Positions 56,923 through 64,000 of a stretch of DNA of 64,000 nucleotides are shown here, piece after piece. Under the pieces are notes generated by a model. That model did not search any database. It was not told the origin of the DNA and worked only from the letters and a program-made list of their open reading frames with translations. Position 1 is the stretch's first letter. Every line of letters begins with the position of its first letter. Position numbers and translations under genes: made by a program. The stretch is from Gloeobacter morelensis MG652769 (GTDB taxonomy: Bacteria > Cyanobacteriota > Cyanobacteriia > Gloeobacterales > Gloeobacteraceae), in the NCBI RefSeq assembly GCF_021018745.1, contig NZ_CP063845.1, positions 3,162,001 to 3,226,000 of the forward strand. The letters run 5' to 3'.

Positions 56923-58383
56923 CTAGCGGCGCGGACGGGTGGCGGAGCGAGGTAGCGGGGACACCTCGCCGGTAGGCAGACCAACGCCGGGATTGCGCCC
57001 CGCCGCAAAGCGCGCCCCGGCCCAAAAAGCGGCACCGGCCAACCCGATAGCCCCAAAGGTGAGCGCCCACCAGGGCGTACCGCCCGGTGACGGACTCTCG
57101 GGCTTTGGCTTTTCCGATTCAATCTCGCCGGAGGCGCTGTCTTCTGCCGGGATGCCGCCCTTGAGCGCCTGGGCGCGCAGTTGAAAAGCACGGCGGCTCA
57201 CGACCAGGTCGCCCGGATAGACGCCGCTTTTGACTTCGATCAGCTCGCCGCTGAGCTGTCCCAGTTCCACCTCTACCGGCTCAAAGACGTCGGGACCGTT
57301 CTGGACATAGACGAGCTGCGCCCCGTCCGCCTCGACCACGGCCGAGCGGGGAATGACCGATACAGCAGCCGGGCGGTCGCTGGTCGTCACGCGCAGGGTG
57401 GCGAACATCTCGGGCTTGAGACGGCCGCCGGGGTTGGCGAGCACCGCCCGCACCGCAAGCGTGCGCGTCTCGGGATCGACGGCAGGATCGACACTGTCCA
57501 CACGGCCTTTGAAGACCTGGCCCGGGTAGGCGGCCGTCACCACTTCCACCGGCTGGCCCACCCGCACCTGCGCCAGATCTTTTTCGTACACCTGGGCCGC
57601 CGCCCAGACCCCACCGGCGGTGTCCACCACCCGGTACAGGGGCGTGCCCGCTGCGACCGCCTCCCCGGCACTGACGCTCTGCTGTGCCACGAAGCCGCCC
57701 ACCGCAGAAGCGACGGTGACGCGGCCGTCGCGGGCCGCCTGCACCCCGCGCTGTCCGAGTTGGGTGAGGCGGGCGTCCAGTTGCGCCCCACTCAGCCTCA
57801 GACGCGCTCTGACTGCTTCGAGATCGGCTGCCGCCTGCTCGTACTCGGATTGGGCCACCTGAAAATCTTTGCGCGCCGAAATCTTTAGATCCACCAGTTC
57901 CTTTTCGCGCTCGAAGGTGCTCCTCGCCAGCCGCAGCCGGGCCTCGGCCTGCTTCAACTCGGCGCGGGCGCCGGCTTTTGCCTGCTCGCTCTGCACAGCG
58001 AGGGCGCGAATCTCGGGGCTGTCGAGCACCAGTAAAGTTTCACCCCGGCGCACCGCCTGCCCGCGCGAGGCCGCCAGCCGCAGCACCCGTCCGGCCACCG
58101 GAGCCAGGATCTCGGCACTGCGGCCGGGAATGGCCTCGATGCGGCCATTCGCCTCGAAGCCCGAGTGCAACACCTGCTCACCCACAGCCGTGACCGCAAG
58201 CCCCAGGGCCTTTTGCACGTCGGGGGGCACCTTCACTTGCTCACCTGCCACCGCTGTCGGTTGATTTCCAGCAAACTCCTTATCGCCATGGTTGCCGTGG
58301 GCCAGGACCGGAGCGGCGAGCAGCGGCCCTGCCAGCAGGAGCGCCGCTCCAACGATTCGCATACGAGAGAGGGCCTTGGACAT
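56923..58383 (-). CDS. RND efflux adaptor (membrane-fusion protein, CzcB/CusB type)
   Basis: A 486-residue periplasmic adaptor. A signal peptide (MSKALSRMRIVGAALLLAGPLLAAPVLA) leads to a histidine-containing HGNHGDKEF stretch, a lipoyl half (VLRLAASRGQAVRRGETLLVLDSPE), a long alpha-hairpin (QSEQAKAGARAELKQAEARLRLARSTFEREKELVD), the second lipoyl half (GFVAQQSVSAGEAVAAGTPLYRVVD) and the beta-barrel. A C-terminal membrane span (WWALTFGAIGLAGAAFWAGARFA) is unusual for this family. It begins 9 bases after the channel gene. Confidence 0.9.
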   Translation of the reverse strand: MSKALSRMRIVGAALLLAGPLLAAPVLAHGNHGDKEFAGNQPTAVAGEQVKVPPDVQKALGLAVTAVGEQVLHSGFEANGRIEAIPGRSAEILAPVAGRVLRLAASRGQAVRRGETLLVLDSPEIRALAVQSEQAKAGARAELKQAEARLRLARSTFEREKELVDLKISARKDFQVAQSEYEQAAADLEAVRARLRLSGAQLDARLTQLGQRGVQAARDGRVTVASAVGGFVAQQSVSAGEAVAAGTPLYRVVDTAGGVWAAAQVYEKDLAQVRVGQPVEVVTAAYPGQVFKGRVDSVDPAVDPETRTLAVRAVLANPGGRLKPEMFATLRVTTSDRPAAVSVIPRSAVVEADGAQLVYVQNGPDVFEPVEVELGQLSGELIEVKSGVYPGDLVVSRRAFQLRAQALKGGIPAEDSASGEIESEKPKPESPSPGGTPWWALTFGAIGLAGAAFWAGARFAAGRNPGVGLPTGEVSPLPRSATRPRR

Positions 58384-58392
58384 GGTGCCTCG

Positions 58393-59673
58393 TCAGGTGG
58401 TGAGGGGAATACCGATCGCCTTTTCTAGATCCGCCAGGGCCGTCTGGTATTCGAGGATCGACTGGTAGTAGCGGGTGCGGGTCAGGTTGCCGGTGGTCTG
58501 GGCGCCAATGGCCACCGTCAGATCGGCTTTGCCCCGCTCGTAGGCCAGCCGGGCCGTCTGCTCGACGGTGCGGGCGGTGGGCAGCAGCCCCTGCTCGTAA
58601 ATTTGCTGTTGCTCGCGGGCACTGAGCACCCGCACAAAAGCCGACTCGACCTCGGCTTTGATGCGCGCCACCAGCACCTCGCGCTCGCTTTCGAGTTGCC
58701 TGGTGGTCGCCTCGGCCCGGGCGATCTGGCCCTGCTGGGCGTACCAGAGCGGCAGGCTCACGTTCACCGCCGCCGCCGCACCGACTTGCAGCGTTTCGCC
58801 GAAGGAGAGCCGCGGCCCGGCACCGACGCGCAGATCCGGGGCGCGCTCAGCTTCCGCCAGCCGCCGCTCGGCTCCCGCCAGAGCCATCTGGCCTCCCAAC
58901 ACCTGCAAGTCGGTGCGGTTGGCGAGCGCCAGGGCGATCAAATCGCGCAGTTTGCGCTCGCGCTCGCCCGAGGGCCGGTTGTCGGAGGGCAGCAGACTAT
59001 CGTTTTCGACCCGCAGCGAAAACTGGGCCACCGTCGGCACGGTCAGCGCTGCTTCAGGGGCTCGGCCGATCAGCGTGTTGAGCTGGATGCGGGCCGCCGC
59101 TTCGCGCGAACGGGCCAACTGCAGTTCGTTTTGCGCCAGGGCCAGTTCCTGCCGGGCGCGGATCAGATCCAGTTCAGGGATGTCCCCGAGGCGAAAGCGC
59201 TGGGCCGCCACCACCGCCAGCCGCTCGCCCGCCGCCGCTACTTCCTGCAGAGCCTCAAAACCGGCGCGCACCACCAACAATTCGGCGTAGGCCCGGCGCA
59301 CCTGGGCGCGCAGTTCCCGCAGCGCCTCGGCAATCTCTACCCGGGTGAGGGCCACCTGGCCGCCGGCTACCGCCAACCGGGCGGCGCGCTTGCCCCCAAG
59401 TTCAAAGGTCTGTTCGATAAATGGCACGTTGCTGCGGTTTTCGGCTCCGGCACTCTCGAAGGTGGCTCCAATCGAAGGGTTGGGCACCGCCCCGGCCACC
59501 AGCACCCCCGCCTCGCTCACCGCAAGCCGCCGCCCGAGCGCCGTCGCCTGCGGACTTTTGAGCAGGGCCAGCTCAAAGGCCTGCTCCAGCTCCAAAACCT
59601 GGGCTGCCGCCGCCTTCGGCAGCAACAGCGCCAACACCATACCCACAACCCAGCGACGCACAGGCTCCCTCAT
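58393..59673 (-). CDS. TolC-type outer-membrane efflux channel (CzcC/CusC type)
   Basis: A 426-residue protein from ATG 59673 (MREPVRRWVVGMVLALLLP). The signal peptide is followed by the two homologous TolC halves: LELEQAFELALLKSPQATALGRR and RDLIALALANRTDLQVLGGQMALA, with heptad-rich coiled segments. It completes the tripartite metal exporter. The longer frame from 59712 is not needed. Confidence 0.9.
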   Translation of the reverse strand: MREPVRRWVVGMVLALLLPKAAAAQVLELEQAFELALLKSPQATALGRRLAVSEAGVLVAGAVPNPSIGATFESAGAENRSNVPFIEQTFELGGKRAARLAVAGGQVALTRVEIAEALRELRAQVRRAYAELLVVRAGFEALQEVAAAGERLAVVAAQRFRLGDIPELDLIRARQELALAQNELQLARSREAAARIQLNTLIGRAPEAALTVPTVAQFSLRVENDSLLPSDNRPSGERERKLRDLIALALANRTDLQVLGGQMALAGAERRLAEAERAPDLRVGAGPRLSFGETLQVGAAAAVNVSLPLWYAQQGQIARAEATTRQLESEREVLVARIKAEVESAFVRVLSAREQQQIYEQGLLPTARTVEQTARLAYERGKADLTVAIGAQTTGNLTRTRYYQSILEYQTALADLEKAIGIPLTT

Positions 59674-59731
59674 TCCTGCGCAGAATCTAACATGATTTTG
59701 CATGCACTGCAAAAAGCTGGAATCAACCGGC

Positions 59732-60667
59732 TCAGGGCAGCTGCAGCAGGTGGGGCAGATCGAAGACGAACCAGGTGAGGGCGAGCGGCCCGAGGGCGGT
59801 CATGGCCATCAGAGCCGTTTTTTCGCGCCACTGCGCGGGGCTGGTGCGCTCGGGGCGGCAGGAGTGCAGGCGCAGCAGGTTATCGACGCGCTCGGTGATC
59901 GAACCGGCTTCGAGCAGGCCGGCCGCCGCGGCAAAGGCCGGGTGGTCCGGGACGCCCGCTTTGAGCAGGCCGCGGGCGAGGGCGATCGGTTTGCCGGTGA
60001 CGGCGACCGCCAGTTCGTCGGCGGCCAGTTCGCGCTCGCGCAGCAGGGCGCGCACAGCCTGCCAGCTGGTGGGCAAAAAGGCGGTCGCCCCCATCAAGGC
60101 GGTGGCCACCAGGGCAATCAGGTTGTCCGAGCGGGCGATGTGGGCCAGTTCGTGGGCGAGCACCTGCTCGATTTCGACAGCGCTCAGCCGCTCGACCAGC
60201 CAACTGGACAAATAAATGCGTGGTCTGAGGACACCGATGGTGAGGGCCAGGGGCGCATCGACGGCAACCAGATAAACCCTGGGCAGCCCCGTCAGGCCCA
60301 TTGGCGCCGCAAGGGGCGCCACGGCTGCGGCCAGTACACCCTCGGCGGGTTCGGACCAGACGCGCAACTGTCGCTCCAGGCGGACCTGCTCCCAGAAAAA
60401 GCCGGCTGCGAAACCCACCGCCAGGAGGCCCATCGCCGCGAGCGACCACAACGGCAGACACAACCAGTTATCCAGACTCGCGGGCTGCAAGTCGGCGTGC
60501 AGATGGGCCAGGGCGAGGGCGGCGGCGGCGGCCGGGACCAGCAAACTCGCGTACCTGAGCAGCACCCGCGCTTCGGGGCGGGTGCGGGCGAGCCTGCCGA
60601 CGGTGAGCAAGGTCAGGCCGTAGATCACCACAGCCACCAGCACCGGAAATAGTTCTATGGCACTCAT
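59732..60667 (-). CDS. M56 (BlaR1/PetP-like) membrane metalloprotease
   Basis: A 311-residue membrane protein, MSAIELFPVLVAVVIYGLTL at the N-terminus, with the zinc motif HELAH in IEQVLAHELAHIARSDNLIAL, and E203-type residues in RERELAADELAVAVTG. No penicillin-binding sensor domain follows, unlike BlaR1. In Synechocystis, PetP of this kind degrades the BlaI-type repressor PetR in response to copper. The partner repressor gene lies directly upstream. I chose ATG 60667 (GGAGG 10 bases before); a TTG at 60676 overlaps the repressor stop but lies too close to that site. Confidence 0.85.
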   Translation of the reverse strand: MSAIELFPVLVAVVIYGLTLLTVGRLARTRPEARVLLRYASLLVPAAAAALALAHLHADLQPASLDNWLCLPLWSLAAMGLLAVGFAAGFFWEQVRLERQLRVWSEPAEGVLAAAVAPLAAPMGLTGLPRVYLVAVDAPLALTIGVLRPRIYLSSWLVERLSAVEIEQVLAHELAHIARSDNLIALVATALMGATAFLPTSWQAVRALLRERELAADELAVAVTGKPIALARGLLKAGVPDHPAFAAAAGLLEAGSITERVDNLLRLHSCRPERTSPAQWREKTALMAMTALGPLALTWFVFDLPHLLQLP

Positions 60668-60672
60668 CGGCT

Positions 60673-61086
60673 TCAATCCTCCAGTTGCGCGATTTTATCG
60701 ACTAGATGGGTCGCATCTTTGGAGCTTTCTTTGCGCACAAAGCTTGAAACCGCCGCCGGGAAATCCGCCGCCAGTGATTCGAGCAATTGATCGACCGCCC
60801 GCTGCACGAACTGTTCGCGGCTGAGGGTGGGCAGGTACAGATAGGGCTTGGTGTTGCCGTTGAGCACCTGCAGCAGACCTTTTTGCACCAACCGGCCCAT
60901 CGTGCAGGCGACTGTCGAGTAGGCGAGGCTGACATTTGCAGGCAGCCGCTCGTGCACCTGTTTGGCAAGCACCGGCCCGCCCATCGCCCAGACTTGCTCC
61001 ATAATCTCGGCTTCCTGCTCACCCAAGAGCTTCTTGAGGCCGGAGCGGTGGGCACGGACAATGCGGTTGGTTTCAGTGGGATTCAT
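60673..61086 (-). CDS. BlaI/MecI/CopY-family transcriptional repressor (PetR-like)
   Basis: A 137-residue winged-helix repressor: EAEIMEQVWAMGGPVLAKQVHERLPANVSLAYSTVACTMGRLVQKGLL is the DNA-binding part, and the second half dimerises. It precedes the M56 protease gene and is the first gene of a seven-gene metal-efflux operon that it probably represses. The upstream 144 bases (61087-61230) should hold its operator; I found no perfect TACA-N-TGTA copy there. Confidence 0.88.
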   Translation of the reverse strand: MNPTETNRIVRAHRSGLKKLLGEQEAEIMEQVWAMGGPVLAKQVHERLPANVSLAYSTVACTMGRLVQKGLLQVLNGNTKPYLYLPTLSREQFVQRAVDQLLESLAADFPAAVSSFVRKESSKDATHLVDKIAQLED

Positions 61087-61230
61087 GGAGCGGGCGGGGT
61101 ATGGGAGATCCGTGGGCTCCCGGGTGGTGATTTCATCTTTGCACAGTGAACATCGTCCTGCCCCAGGCCCAAGCCTGGATTGCCTCCCCGGTGTGACCTG
61201 GCATCACTTTCAAGATTGCCGGAGGAGGGG

Positions 61231-62298
61231 TTAGTTCTGCGCCCCAGCGCGGGTGAGCAGATCGACAATGCGGGTAAACCGACCCGCCCGCGCGTAGCCC
61301 AGAGCTGTGTAACCGCTGCTGTCCCGGGCATTCAGGTCCGCTCCCTTTTGAAGCAAATAAGCCACCGTCTGCTCGCGTCCGCTCGCGGCGGCGGCGATGA
61401 GCGGCGTCCAACCGCTCTCGTCGCGCCCATCAATTTCCAGACCGCCCGCCAGCAAGCGCTCGACCTCCGGCAGCCTGCCCGCCGCCGCCGCCTCCACCAG
61501 GGGCCGTCCCCGGCTGGCAGCGGCGGGCGGCGGGGGGCCTGTCAGGCCGGAACGTGTTTTGATGGGCCGCTCGATCTGGGCGAGGCGAAAATCGAGCCAG
61601 GCGTCGTCGTAGAAGGCGGCCAGGGTGCGCTTGGACTTCTCGGTGAGCACCTGGACGTTGGTGAACTCGATGCCGTAGTAGATAAACTTCTGCCCCTCGA
61701 AGGGGTACATCACATCGCCGGTGTCGGTGCTGTGGGGCAGGCCGAGGGCGTGGCCCAATTCGTGGGTGGCGATGACGCGCAACTCGTCGGCGCTGCGCAG
61801 TTCAAGGTTTTCGCTGGTGAAGTTGGGAATCGGTACCGGCAGGAAAAAACCCAATAGCCCCGTCGGGATCTGCCGACGGCGCCAGTGCTGCAAGATCAAA
61901 GTGATGCGCGAGCGCACGCACACACCGTAGGATCTGCCGCCGCTGCGCATCTGCACCTGCATGAAGCCGGAGGCGGCCGTATTCGGCTCGAACTGCCAGG
62001 CCACCGCCACATCCGCATCGGCGCGATCGCCCGTCTGCTCGAAAACCGGCCTGCCGCCGATGCCCACATCGTTCCAGGCTTTGATGGCATCGAGCAGTGT
62101 CTGCAGGTACTCGCGCTCGCGCTCGGCGGCGGGTTTGGGGATCGGATCGATAAAGACCTGCAGCGGAAAGGATTCCGCCGGCCAGCCGCAGGGGCGATAG
62201 GCCTCCCCGCCGGGAAATTCGCCGCCCGCATCGATGGGCTGGGCCGCAGCGACCGTACACAAAAGCAGAGGCAGAAAAAGCCCAAGCGCGTATTTCAC
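61231..62298 (-). CDS. Secreted matrixin-like metalloprotease fused to ankyrin repeats
   Basis: A 355-residue protein with a signal peptide (MKYALGLFLPLLLCTVAAAQ), a zinc-protease domain with metzincin motif H179-E180-LG-H183-ALGL-PH189 and Met-turn DVMYPF (M197), then a linker and at least two or three ankyrin repeats (GRPLVEAAAAGRLPEVERLL; DESGWTPLIAAAASGREQTVAYLL; DSSGYTALGYARAGRFTRIVDLL). Ankyrin repeats on an exported protease are unusual. It probably cleaves extracellular or periplasmic protein; the target is unknown. Confidence 0.88.
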   Translation of the reverse strand: MKYALGLFLPLLLCTVAAAQPIDAGGEFPGGEAYRPCGWPAESFPLQVFIDPIPKPAAEREREYLQTLLDAIKAWNDVGIGGRPVFEQTGDRADADVAVAWQFEPNTAASGFMQVQMRSGGRSYGVCVRSRITLILQHWRRRQIPTGLLGFFLPVPIPNFTSENLELRSADELRVIATHELGHALGLPHSTDTGDVMYPFEGQKFIYYGIEFTNVQVLTEKSKRTLAAFYDDAWLDFRLAQIERPIKTRSGLTGPPPPAAASRGRPLVEAAAAGRLPEVERLLAGGLEIDGRDESGWTPLIAAAASGREQTVAYLLQKGADLNARDSSGYTALGYARAGRFTRIVDLLTRAGAQN

Positions 62299-62371
62299 TG
62301 GAATTTGGGGGAAGAGACGCTAGAAATATCTACCACAATTCCCGGCGGAAAACTACGGCAAAATCCTCGCT

Positions 62372-64000
62372 TCAGGTGCGCTTTGCGAGGCGCTCCTGCA
62401 GGTAGGCGATCGCCTCCTCGACGGGTAGGGTGCCCTTGTCCTTTTCGCCCTCGACGCGGGTGCGTACCGCCACCGTGCCGCTGTTCGCCTCACTTTCGCC
62501 CACCACCAACAGCACCGGCACCTTGGCAGTCTCGCCGTTGCGGATCTTCTTGCCCAGCCGTTCGCTGCTCGCGTCGACCTCGGCGCGCATCTCCAGGGAC
62601 ACAAGGCGATCTTTGACCGACTCGGCGTAGCCCACGAACTGGTCGGTGACGGGCAAAATCCGTACCTGCTCGGGGGCGAGCCAGAGCGGAAAATCGCCCG
62701 CGAAGTGCTCGATGAGGATGCCGATGAACCGTTCGAGCGAACCGAAGGGAGCGCGGTGGATCATCACCGGGCGGCGACGGGAGCCGTCCTCGGCGACGTA
62801 CTCCAACTCGAAGCGCTCCGGCAGGATGTAATCGACCTGGACGGTGCCCAGTTGCCACTCGCGGCCGAGGGCATCTCGGAAGATAAAGTCGAGCTTGGGG
62901 CCATAAAATGCCGCTTCCCCTTCGGCCACGAAGTACTTGAGACCCAGATCTTGGGCCGCTTTGAGGATAGCGGCCTGGGCCTTTTCCCAGGATTCGTCGG
63001 AGCCGATGTATTTGTCTGAGGTCGGGTCGCGAAACGACAGACGGGCGGAAAAACCGTCGCCCAACTGCAGCGAGCGGAAGACAAACTGAATCAAGTCGAC
63101 GACTTTTTTGAATTCGTCGTCAAGTTGTTCGGGAGTCACAAACAGGTGCGAGTCGTCGACCGTAAAGCCGCGCACGCGCGTCAGGCCGCCCAACTCGCCC
63201 GACTGCTCGTAGCGGTACACAGTCCCAAATTCGGCGAGGCGAATCGGCAGATCCCGGTAGGAGTGCAACCCCGACTTGTAGATCTGGATGTGGAAGGGGC
63301 AGTTCATCGGCTTCATCACGAAGCCTTCTTCGGTCCCTTCCTCGTCGCCTGTGGCCATCAGCGGGAACATGTCGTCTTTGTACTTGAACCAGTGGCCGCT
63401 GGTCTTGAATAAGTCCACGCGGGCGATGTGGGGGGTAACCACCTGCTGGTAGCCGCGCTTGACTTGCTCCTTGCGCAGAAATTCTTCGAGGGTGTAGCGC
63501 AGCAGGGCTCCTTTGGGAGCCCACATCGGCAGACCCGGCCCGACCAGATCCGAGAAGACAAACAGTCCCAATTCGCGGCCGAGTTTGCGGTGGTCGCGCT
63601 TTTTGGCCTCCTCTTCGCGGCGCAAAAATTCTTCAAGTTGCTCGGGGGTCTCCCAGGCGGTGCCGTAGATGCGCTGCAGTTGGGCGCGCTTTTCGTCGCC
63701 GCGCCAGTAAGCCCCCGCCACCGAGCGCAACTTAAAGGCGTTCGGATGAATTTCGGCGGTCGATTCGACGTGGGGACCGGCGCACAGATCCCACCAGTCG
63801 CCGGTGCGGTAGAGGCTCACCGGCGCGTCGGGGTCGAAGCCTTCAAAGAGTTCGAGTTTGTAGGGTTCTCCCAGCGCTTCGAGGCGCTCGCGCATCGCTT
63901 CGCGCGGCACTTCCTCGCGCACCATCGGCAACTTCTGCTGCACGATGCGGCGCATCTCTTTTTCGATCTTTTTGAGATCTTCGGGGGTGAAGGGGGTGGG
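62372..64000 (-). CDS. thrS: Threonyl-tRNA synthetase, N-terminal part beyond the window
   Basis: The C-terminal 542 codons of ThrRS, which charges tRNA-Thr. The frame runs into the right edge (TPFTPEDLKKIEKEMRR). The editing part shows YRTGDWWDLCAGPHVEST. The catalytic domain has motif 2 (YRYEQSGELGGLTRVRGFTVDDSHLF) and the zinc site with cysteine in MNCPFHIQIYKSGLHSYRDLP. The anticodon domain ends VEEAIAYLQERLAKRT. The start lies beyond position 64000. Confidence 0.97.
   Translation of the reverse strand, partial: PTPFTPEDLKKIEKEMRRIVQQKLPMVREEVPREAMRERLEALGEPYKLELFEGFDPDAPVSLYRTGDWWDLCAGPHVESTAEIHPNAFKLRSVAGAYWRGDEKRAQLQRIYGTAWETPEQLEEFLRREEEAKKRDHRKLGRELGLFVFSDLVGPGLPMWAPKGALLRYTLEEFLRKEQVKRGYQQVVTPHIARVDLFKTSGHWFKYKDDMFPLMATGDEEGTEEGFVMKPMNCPFHIQIYKSGLHSYRDLPIRLAEFGTVYRYEQSGELGGLTRVRGFTVDDSHLFVTPEQLDDEFKKVVDLIQFVFRSLQLGDGFSARLSFRDPTSDKYIGSDESWEKAQAAILKAAQDLGLKYFVAEGEAAFYGPKLDFIFRDALGREWQLGTVQVDYILPERFELEYVAEDGSRRRPVMIHRAPFGSLERFIGILIEHFAGDFPLWLAPEQVRILPVTDQFVGYAESVKDRLVSLEMRAEVDASSERLGKKIRNGETAKVPVLLVVGESEANSGTVAVRTRVEGEKDKGTLPVEEAIAYLQERLAKRT

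Overview
The window reads as the chromosome of a GC-rich, probably Gloeobacter-like cyanobacterium. The evidence is a one-helix high-light-inducible protein with a chlorophyll-binding motif, cyanobacterial family proteins (DUF1822 beside a sigma-like protein, DUF6737, ClpC), an outer membrane with TonB receptor and TolC-type channel, and high GC outside a few AT-rich patches. The genus is inference; no rRNA is present.

Layout. 1-1.45 kb: 5' part of purM, a VapBC-type pair and a short-chain dehydrogenase remnant. 1.6-5.1 kb: sigma-like gene plus DUF1822 gene, then an AT-rich orphan. 5.1-12.6 kb (minus): a caspase/STAND-NTPase/WD40 gene broken by two insertion sequences (IS4 type and ISL3 type). 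Removing both elements and one copy of each target duplication restores an exact 1670-codon frame with 14 WD repeats. 12.7-16.4 kb: Uma2 protein, ligA and a DUF1361 membrane protein. 16.5-19.0 kb (minus): two paralogous ankyrin proteins flank a 437-residue protein with ADP-ribosyltransferase-like motifs, a candidate toxin/immunity locus. 19.1-19.7 kb: a dnaK 5' scar and a small membrane protein.

19.8-30 kb: clpC, rimI, thrC with a MoaD-like protein, a soluble CBS-histidine kinase with a C-terminal RCK_C-like domain, a divergent tryptophan 2,3-dioxygenase-family gene, a thiamine-diphosphate 2-oxoacid decarboxylase and the high-light-inducible protein. 30.1-35.7 kb (minus): a TonB receptor followed by all parts of an ECF vitamin/metal transporter and a methyltransferase, an apparent complete two-membrane uptake operon. 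35.9-45 kb: a gyrase-A-like gene with an eroded GyrA box, an NAD-dependent epimerase, PHP phosphoesterase, larE, small membrane proteins, adenosine-specific kinase, HAD hydrolase, methyltransferase and an Rpn-type nuclease.

45-50.4 kb (minus): a partial type IV secretion set (VirB8-, VirB10-, VirD4-like plus two exported proteins), then tRNA-Asn. 50.6-52.4 kb: small protein, CsoR-type metal sensor and pstS. 52.4-61.1 kb (minus): a seven-gene heavy-metal efflux operon headed by a BlaI/CopY repressor and an M56 membrane protease. 61.2-64 kb: a secreted matrixin-like protease fused to ankyrin repeats, and thrS running off the right edge.
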